A stretch of 41,086 nt of DNA, taken from assembly GCA_001780165.1 (NCBI GenBank), contig MFFQ01000006.1, forward strand, positions 4,255 to 45,340, read 5' to 3'. The position numbers were made by a program, and so were the translations under genes. The notes beneath the pieces are model-generated. The model saw only the letters and a list, made by a program, of their open reading frames with translations, searched no databases and was not told the DNA's origin. Below, in pieces: positions 34,339-41,086 of the stretch. The DNA comes from Candidatus Eisenbacteria bacterium RBG_16_71_46. GTDB taxonomy: Bacteria; Eisenbacteria; RBG-16-71-46. Each line of letters begins with the position of its first letter. The stretch's first letter is position 1.

Positions 34339-35592
34339 TCAGCCCGCGGTGGGCGTGCCGTAGCGGGACTCGACGTACTCGTCGAGCAGGCGCGCGAAGT
34401 CCTCGGCGATGGTCTCGCCCTGGAGCGTGGTCTCGAGCCGTCCCTCCACGTAGACCGGCGCGCGCGGCGCTTCGCCGGTGCCGGGCAGCGAGATGCCGAT
34501 GTCGGCGTGCTTGCTCTCGCCCGGGCCGTTGACGACGCAGCCCATCACCGCCACCCGCAGCTCCTCGACGCCCGGGTAACGCCCGCGCCAGTGCGCGAGA
34601 CGCCGCTGGATGTGGGCCGTGACCTCGAAGGCCAATTCCTGGAAGAAGCTGCTGGTGGTCCGGCCGCAGCCCGGGCACGACGAGACCTGGGGCGCGAAGT
34701 GACGGACCCCGAGCGACTGGAGCACCTGCTGGCACACCCGCACCTCCTCGGTGCGGTCGCCGCCCGGAGCCGGCGTGAGGCTGGTGCGGATGGTGTCGCC
34801 GATGCCCTCGTGGAGCAGGATGGCGAGGGCCGCCGTGGTGGCGACGATGCCCTTGGTGCCGAGCCCGGCCTCGGTGAGGCCGAGGTGGAGCGGGTAGTCG
34901 CAGGCCGCCGCCAGCGCGCGGTAGACCGCCACCAGGTCGCGCACCTCGCTCACCTTCGCCGACAGCACGATGCGGTCGTGCGGCTGCCCGAAGCGCTCGG
35001 CCAGCTCGGCGGAGCGCAGCGCGCTTTCGCGCATCGCCTCGAGCACGACCTCGCGGTCCTCGAGCGGCGCGTCGCGGTGGGCGTTCTCGTCCATCAAGCG
35101 CGTGAGCAGCGCCCGGTCGAGCGAGCCCCAGTTGACGCCGATCCGCACCGGCTTGCCGTGCGCGACCGCGACCTCGATCATGCGCCGGAAGTTCTCGTCG
35201 TGCCTCTCGCCCACGCCGACGTTGCCGGGATTGATGCGGTATTTGTCGAGCGCCGCGGCGCAGTCCGGGTGCTCGGTGAGCAGGAGGTGGCCGTTGTAGT
35301 GGAAGTCGCCGACCAGCGGCGCCGCCACCCCGAGGTCGGCGAGGCGGCGGCGGATCTCGGGCACCGCGGCGGCGGCCTCGCGGGTGTTGACCGTGATCCG
35401 CACGATCTCCGAGCCCGCCTCGGCCAGGAGCCGCACCTGGGCCGCGCTCGCCGCGGCGTCCGCGGTGTCGGTGTTGGTCATGGACTGGACGACGACCGGG
35501 TGAGCCCCACCCACCGGGACGGACCCCACCCGGCAGGTGACGCTGTGGCGGCGACCGCTGCGGCGGGTGTCGGCGATCCGGACCAGAGGCAC
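34339..35592 (-). CDS. ispG: 4-hydroxy-3-methylbut-2-en-1-yl diphosphate synthase (flavodoxin/ferredoxin)
   Basis: 417 residues from a GTG at 35592 ([10 protein letters not shown]). A TTG at 35628 would add 12 residues; neither has a good ribosome site. IspG converts MEcPP to HMBPP with a [4Fe-4S] cluster in the MEP isoprenoid pathway. The TIM-barrel signature [11 protein letters not shown] and the stretch YRINPGNVG are present. Cluster ligands are Cys306 and Cys309 (SSCPGCGRT) and Cys352 ([11 protein letters not shown]), with Glu359. Cys309 and Cys352 are 43 residues apart, a few more than in E. coli, with an Arg-rich loop between. Third of three minus-strand genes after ettA and the DUF4199 gene (gap 85 bp). 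Confidence 0.95.
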   Translation of the reverse strand: MPLVRIADTRRSGRRHSVTCRVGSVPVGGAHPVVVQSMTNTDTADAAASAAQVRLLAEAGSEIVRITVNTREAAAAVPEIRRRLADLGVAAPLVGDFHYNGHLLLTEHPDCAAALDKYRINPGNVGVGERHDENFRRMIEVAVAHGKPVRIGVNWGSLDRALLTRLMDENAHRDAPLEDREVVLEAMRESALRSAELAERFGQPHDRIVLSAKVSEVRDLVAVYRALAAACDYPLHLGLTEAGLGTKGIVATTAALAILLHEGIGDTIRTSLTPAPGGDRTEEVRVCQQVLQSLGVRHFAPQVSSCPGCGRTTSSFFQELAFEVTAHIQRRLAHWRGRYPGVEELRVAVMGCVVNGPGESKHADIGISLPGTGEAPRAPVYVEGRLETTLQGETIAEDFARLLDEYVESRYGTPTAG

Positions 35593-35677
35593 GCGCGAAG
35601 GATAGCGGCCGTCTCGGCGAGGGGTCAAACCCGCGCCGTGCGCACTGCGCGTCGTGCCCCGCGGGGGCCCCGCGAGG

Positions 35678-36157
35678 TCAGCGCGCGCGGGCGAACGCTC
35701 CGATCGCGAGGGAGGCGACCACCCCGGTCACCATCGTGCCGACGAAGCCGAAGACCGCCTGGAACACCGGCGTCGCGGTCTTCGCCGTCATCGCCATCAC
35801 CTCGCGGATCTCCGCCTCGCCATGTCCCGCTTGCTGCAGCATCCGTTCCTGAATCGCCGCCAGCTCGCTGAAGTAGTTAGGGAACACGACGGTGGTGAAC
35901 AGGATCGAGCCCGCGATGATGATCACGCCACCGATCAGCGAGATCAGGGTGCCGGCTCCCACCTGGCTCCCATAGCGGCGGCCCTGGGCCGCGGTCTGGC
36001 GGAGCGCCCACACCAGCACGCCGATCTGGATCGGGATCACGACGTAGAAGAGGTTCAACAGCGCCGGGTCCTTGTACCAGCCGGTGAAACCCATGACGAA
36101 GGTCCACACCACCACCAGCACGCCCAGCACGACACCTGCTCTCACGATCGTCTGCAT
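35678..36157 (-). CDS. DUF4199-like membrane protein
   Basis: 159 residues; ATG at 36157 with GGAGGAC about six bases upstream. Four hydrophobic helices: about 5-24, 34-51, 68-92 and 128-155. The pattern (helix, [20 protein letters not shown], then [21 protein letters not shown], and a cytoplasmic stretch [20 protein letters not shown] before the last helix) fits DUF4199 proteins common in Bacteroidota and relatives. Function unknown. It lies between ettA (123 bp) and ispG (85 bp). Confidence 0.82.
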   Translation of the reverse strand: MQTIVRAGVVLGVLVVVWTFVMGFTGWYKDPALLNLFYVVIPIQIGVLVWALRQTAAQGRRYGSQVGAGTLISLIGGVIIIAGSILFTTVVFPNYFSELAAIQERMLQQAGHGEAEIREVMAMTAKTATPVFQAVFGFVGTMVTGVVASLAIGAFARAR

Positions 36158-36280
36158 CGCTGAGTCCTCCGCGGATGGGTTGAGGTGGAACGAAGGCCGC
36201 AGCCAACAGGATGGCCGCCGCCGGCGGCCAGGATCCGTCTCACGACCCGCCAGGCCGCGGCCCGGTTGCGGACGGCCATC

Positions 36281-37960
<1,680 letters not shown>

Positions 37961-38339
37961 GGTCCTCGCCTGGTGGGGGAGATCCCCGTGGGGAACGCGG
38001 CCGACGGTAGGCGGGAAAGATGCTCGAACCGCGCATCCCGCGCAAGCGCGGGCCGCCGCAGGGTCCGCGAGGCGCTGCGCGGCGCGGTGTGCCGCGGGGT
38101 CCGCGGGGCAGTGCGCGGCGCGGTGTGCCGCTGGCTCCCGCGCGCACCGCCTGGCGCCTTCGCGACCGCGCCCGCGCGGTCGGGCACGGCGGCGATTGCC
38201 GGTGCGCCCGCGTCTTCCCTTACAATGTCGCGACGGGCGGCGCCACGAGGCCCGCCCTCATCCGAGGAGGATGCTCCAGGCGGCGCACCGATCCGCGAGC
38301 CTTGCCGCGCGCGGTCTCGGGTGTCCGTCCGCCCACGCC
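37961..38339. other. Divergent intergenic region with a tandem duplication
   Basis: 379 bp between ettA and the chromate transporter gene. It holds two direct 36-bp repeats (38062-38097 and 38098-38133, 32 of 36 identical). AGGAGG at 38264-38269 stands directly before an in-frame ATG at 38271, without normal spacing. Confidence 0.55.
38062..38133. repeat. Two tandem 36-bp repeats
   Basis: Units starting GGTCCGCG and ending GTGCCGC(G/T)G, differing at four positions. Upstream of both ettA and chrA; a recent local duplication. Confidence 0.8.
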
Positions 38340-39860
38340 ATGCCCATGTCCACGCGCATCCGGCGCGCGATCATCGCCGGCAGCATCGCCGTCACCGGCG
38401 TCCTGATGGCGTGGGATCTCGCCACGCCACTCAGCGCTCCGGCGTGGATCTTCCTCGTCGCATTGAGCGCCGCTCTGATCTACTTCGTGCGGCGCTTCCC
38501 GCGCCTCGGCTCCACGCCGGTGCCGCCGGAGACCCCGGAGGCGGCGACCACGTTGCGGGTGCCGGCGCTGCGCGAGCTGTTCCGCGAGAGCCTCTACCTC
38601 GGAGTGACCGGGTTCGGCGGGGGGCTGGCGGTGCTCTCCCAGATCGAGCTGCGCCTGGTCTCGCGCCATCGCTGGATCCGCGAGCGGCTGTTCCTCGAGG
38701 CGGCCGCGTTGGCTCAGAGCCTGCCCGGCGCGATCGCCACCAACGCGCTCACCTTCATCGGCTACCGGCTGGCCGGCGTGTCGGGCGCGCTCGCCGCGCT
38801 GGTGGGGTTCGTGATCCCGTCGTTCGCGCTCCTGCTGATCTTCGCCCTACTCTACCCGTACCTGCGCCACCTGACCGCGGTGCAGGGCCTGTTCAGCGGC
38901 CTGACGCCCGCGGTGGCGGGGCTGGTGGCGGCGACCGCGGTGCGTATCGGGGGGCAGGCGATCCTGGATGCCGACGGCCGGCCCGGCGGCTGGCGCGCGC
39001 TGTGGAAGGACCGTTGGGGATTCGTGGTCGTGGTCGCCTCGTTCCTGGGATCGAGCTGGCTCGGGCTCGGGGTGGTGGAGGTCATTCTCCTCGCCGGGCT
39101 GCTCGGCATTCTCCGGGAGTTCGCGGGCTGGGTGGAACGCCCGTTGCTGGACCTCGGGGCGCGCTGGCGCTGGCTGCGCTGGCGAGTGCGGCGCGTCGCG
39201 CGCGAGGAGGGCGCCAAGCCGGAGGTCCCGTGGTGGCGCCGATGGACCCGGGGGGGTGGCGACTTCTTCGCCCTCGCGCCCGCCGTGCTGATGGTGGCCG
39301 GCCCCGCGCTGGCCTCGTTCCCCGAGCGGCTGCAGTCGCTGGGCGGCCTGGTCGGGGTGTTCCTGCGGGCGGGCGCGCTCACCTTTGGCGGCGGCTTCGT
39401 GATGATCCCCCTGCTCGAAGCCGAGCTGGTGGAAGGCCACCGCTGGATGTCGGCCCAGTCCTTCGCCGACGCGATGGCCCTGGGGCAGGTCACGCCCGGC
39501 CCGGTCGTCATCACCGCCACGTTCGTCGGTTACCGCATCGCCGGACTCACCGGCGCGATCCTCGCAACCGCCGCCGTGTTCCTGCCCGCCTTCCTCATGC
39601 TGCTCGTCATCGGCGCCTCGGTCCAGCGCTTCCGCTCGAACACGGCGGTGCAGGCGTTCCTCCACGGCATCCAGCCGGCGGTGGTGGGCCTGATGTTCTC
39701 GGCCGCCGTGGTGCTGTTGCGGCACGGCGTGACGAACTGGGTAGGCGTGGTGATCGCCGCGCTGAGCTTCGCGCTGCTGTGGCGCTGGCGCCTCGCCCCG
39801 GCGTGGGTGATGTTGGGCGGCTGCCTGCTCGGCCTGATCACCACCCTGGCGCGCGTCTGA
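38340..39860 (+). CDS. chrA: Chromate transporter, two-domain CHR type
   Basis: 506 residues from the ATG at 38340; the in-frame ATGs at 38271 and 38346 are alternatives (38271 has AGGAGG right next to it). Membrane protein with two homologous CHR domains. The first has GFGGGLAVLSQIE (from residue 91) and QSLPGAIATNALTFIGYRLAG; the second has TFGGGFVMIPLLEAE (from 348) and GQVTPGPVVITATFVGYRIAG. The domains are joined by a charged linker (about 275-315). An extra N-terminal pair of helices (about 7-50) precedes the first domain. ChrA-type proteins export chromate from the cytoplasm by proton exchange. No chrB-like regulator is in the window. Confidence 0.92.
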   Translation: MPMSTRIRRAIIAGSIAVTGVLMAWDLATPLSAPAWIFLVALSAALIYFVRRFPRLGSTPVPPETPEAATTLRVPALRELFRESLYLGVTGFGGGLAVLSQIELRLVSRHRWIRERLFLEAAALAQSLPGAIATNALTFIGYRLAGVSGALAALVGFVIPSFALLLIFALLYPYLRHLTAVQGLFSGLTPAVAGLVAATAVRIGGQAILDADGRPGGWRALWKDRWGFVVVVASFLGSSWLGLGVVEVILLAGLLGILREFAGWVERPLLDLGARWRWLRWRVRRVAREEGAKPEVPWWRRWTRGGGDFFALAPAVLMVAGPALASFPERLQSLGGLVGVFLRAGALTFGGGFVMIPLLEAELVEGHRWMSAQSFADAMALGQVTPGPVVITATFVGYRIAGLTGAILATAAVFLPAFLMLLVIGASVQRFRSNTAVQAFLHGIQPAVVGLMFSAAVVLLRHGVTNWVGVVIAALSFALLWRWRLAPAWVMLGGCLLGLITTLARV

Positions 39861-39896
39861 CGCCTGGGCGAGCGGGGTCGCGGCCGCGCCCGCCGC

Positions 39897-40205
39897 TCAG
39901 GATGTCCGAGGAGCCGGGTGATCCCGCCGGCGCGCGAGCGCCCAGATTCCGAGCGCGATCAGCAGGAAGGGCAGCGCCGGCAGCAGGAAGAGCCCGAACC
40001 CGAAGATGAGCGCCAGGACGCCTCCCAGGCCGAACAGCAGGAGAAACGGCAGCGCCAGCAGGACGCCGAGACCCTTGAAAACCAGGGCCAGGAGCTTGAA
40101 AGGCAGGAGCACCACCCACCAGACCAGCGCCAGGATGGAGGCCAGCAGGCCAACCACCGCCAGCACCACCAGCACCGCCACTCCAAACGCAAGAGCTTCG
40201 AACAC
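39897..40205 (-). CDS. Small hydrophobic membrane protein, unknown function
   Basis: 102 residues from a GTG at 40205 with GGAGG seven bases upstream. Nearly all of residues 3-93 is hydrophobic: three or four helices rich in Leu, Val, Ala, Phe and Gly, broken by short Pro/Lys turns (LLPFKLLALVFKGLG, LLPALPFLLIALG), then a basic/polar tail RRRDHPAPRTS. Many phyla encode such proteins with no known role. The stop lies 36 bp from the convergent chrA stop. Confidence 0.7.
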   Translation of the reverse strand: MFEALAFGVAVLVVLAVVGLLASILALVWWVVLLPFKLLALVFKGLGVLLALPFLLLFGLGGVLALIFGFGLFLLPALPFLLIALGIWALARRRDHPAPRTS

Positions 40206-40575
40206 TTGCGATCCTCCTTCGCAGCGGGGCCACCTCCGGCCGCCCGGCCGCAGGATTCCGCACGCTGCCCCTCAATACGACCAGAAGCCGCCCGGGGTTT
40301 CAACGCGCCTCGACGTTTTCGGAGCGAATCGAGCACTTCAAGACAAGTCACCGTGGATGGCGCTCATCCCCAAGCCCCTTTGCCAGTTGCTGATGCGAGG
40401 GCTTCGGCCATCGCCGGAAGGACCCGGGCACGAGCGGACAGGCCTGGACACGGTCCGCGTGTCCAAAGTCGCGGCCACTCCGAGCAGCGTTCCACTGAAC
40501 CTCGAGACGTCCGGCGAGTTCGGCCGGGGCTCTCGATTGACAGGCCGCTGGGCACCCGACTAGATTCCGGAGTTC
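40206..40575. other. Intergenic region
   Basis: 370 bp between the divergent small membrane protein and the secreted protein genes. Open frames are present on both strands but without start signals or recognisable domains. I see no hairpin or repeat of note. Confidence 0.5.
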
Positions 40576-41001
40576 ATGCGCTCCAGCTTCCACTTCGCGG
40601 TCCAGCTCTACCTCGCCCTGGCGGTCTTGGCCGGTGTCCCGGCAGGGGCCAGCCGTTCCGTGCTCTGTATCGCACCGAACGGGCACGTCGCCTTCGAGAT
40701 GGGAGAGGGGCGCTGCGCGGACTACGCACCCTTCGCCGGCGGGACGCTCGAGAACGCCGGCGTCTGCACGGCGCCCGATGGCTGCGGTGATTGCGTGGAT
40801 GTCCCCGTGGGCAAGCAAGTCTGGAGCTCTGCTCGTCACGGGACTTCGGTCGCGAGCCTGAAAGCCCCGCAGGCAACCCCGGCAGTCGTAGCGGTCAGTG
40901 ACGCCGAGTTGTTCGCGTTCTCGAGTCCCTCGGCCGTGGCGCGCGGCACCCCGACGCGCCCATCGTTCCCACCCACCAGAACGACGATCCTCCGCAACTG
41001 A
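40576..41001 (+). CDS. Small secreted cysteine-containing protein, unknown function
   Basis: 141 residues from the ATG at 40576 (CCGGAG three bases upstream, close). Signal peptide (FAVQLYLALAVLAGVPAGAS). The mature part has VLCIAPNGHVAFEMGEGRC and VCTAPDGCGDCVDVPVG: five Cys, a GHVAFE motif and the CGDCVDVP motif. Similar small secreted proteins stand next to metal-efflux genes in other bacteria as I recall, so metal binding is possible but unproven. The last 60 residues are Ser/Ala/Pro/Thr-rich. GGAGGA at the very end of the window (41081-41086) suggests that another plus-strand gene follows. Confidence 0.65.
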   Translation: MRSSFHFAVQLYLALAVLAGVPAGASRSVLCIAPNGHVAFEMGEGRCADYAPFAGGTLENAGVCTAPDGCGDCVDVPVGKQVWSSARHGTSVASLKAPQATPAVVAVSDAELFAFSSPSAVARGTPTRPSFPPTRTTILRN

Positions 41002-41086
41002 CATCCTCCGCTGTTCGATCGCGAGACCACAGGGTCCTCGCGGCCGGTCCATTCGAGGTCGAGCGTTCCACTCGCCCAGCGGAGGA

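Noticed and set aside
38062-38133. Tandem 36-bp repeats considered as a CRISPR or phase-variation array
   Set aside because: Only two adjoining units without spacers and outside any coding sequence.

Overview
This is a 41 kb chromosomal window of very high G+C, with strongly G/C-biased third codon positions in most genes. I see no rRNA, tRNA, CRISPR array, integrase or transposase. Three proteins (positions 2-811, 2928-6374, 33050-34264) end in the same roughly 80-residue FlgD-like/T9SS-like sorting domain, of the form PNP..., D/N..G..V, G.Y....... There are also many lipoproteins, an outer-membrane barrel, and several large membrane SpoIIE-type phosphatases. Together these suggest a Gram-negative member of the FCB group, most like Candidatus Eisenbacteria. 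That placement is inference from gene content; no marker gene was compared.

Layout. 1-2.6 kb: the end of a kelch-repeat secreted protein, an alpha/beta hydrolase and a small membrane protein. 2.9-6.4 kb (minus): a secreted protein made of 16 repeats of about 55 residues plus a sorting domain. 7.1-15 kb (minus): two paralogous membrane signalling phosphatases (7150-9930 and 11974-14919), separated by a lipoprotein with two glycogen-binding-like folds and by a PDZ-TPR protein that overlaps the second phosphatase. 15.2-19.6 kb: a lipoprotein, a secreted S9 peptidase, and a tight pair of a MoaD/ThiS-like ubiquitin-fold protein with an Asp-box beta-propeller. 19.8-22 kb (minus): a lipoprotein and an outer-membrane protein. 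22.5-26.9 kb (plus): a run of five genes, comprising a two-domain VOC protein with a histone-H1-like tail, proC, a PD40 propeller, a nicotinamidase-like hydrolase and a lipoprotein. 27-29.8 kb (minus): an ABC exporter downstream of a broken cation/proton antiporter gene. 30-34.3 kb (plus): a DUF423 protein whose stop codon lies in a 135-bp palindrome, an L,D-transpeptidase/Mur-ligase fusion, and an M43 metalloprotease with a Gln in place of the catalytic Glu. 34.3-38 kb (minus): ispG, a DUF4199 protein and ettA. 38.3-41 kb: a chromate transporter and small membrane or secreted proteins.

The strongest candidates for something undescribed are the following. (1) A cytoplasmic-looking L,D-transpeptidase fused to a MurC/Mpl-like ligase at 30974-32917, preceded by a leader with a terminator-like hairpin. 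(2) A four-copy intergenic element in the first 11 kb (about 829-895, 2637-2745, 6974-7086, 10861-10970). It has a conserved roughly 70-nt 5' half and a hairpin whose two arms differ between copies in a compensatory way. (3) The paired phosphatase modules, in which the PDZ and TPR parts are distributed differently between paralogues. (4) The MoaD-like/Asp-box propeller pair.

Starts were chosen from Shine-Dalgarno-like sequences and signal peptides. In this G+C range most long frames are antisense or upstream artefacts, so N-terminal extensions without support were trimmed.
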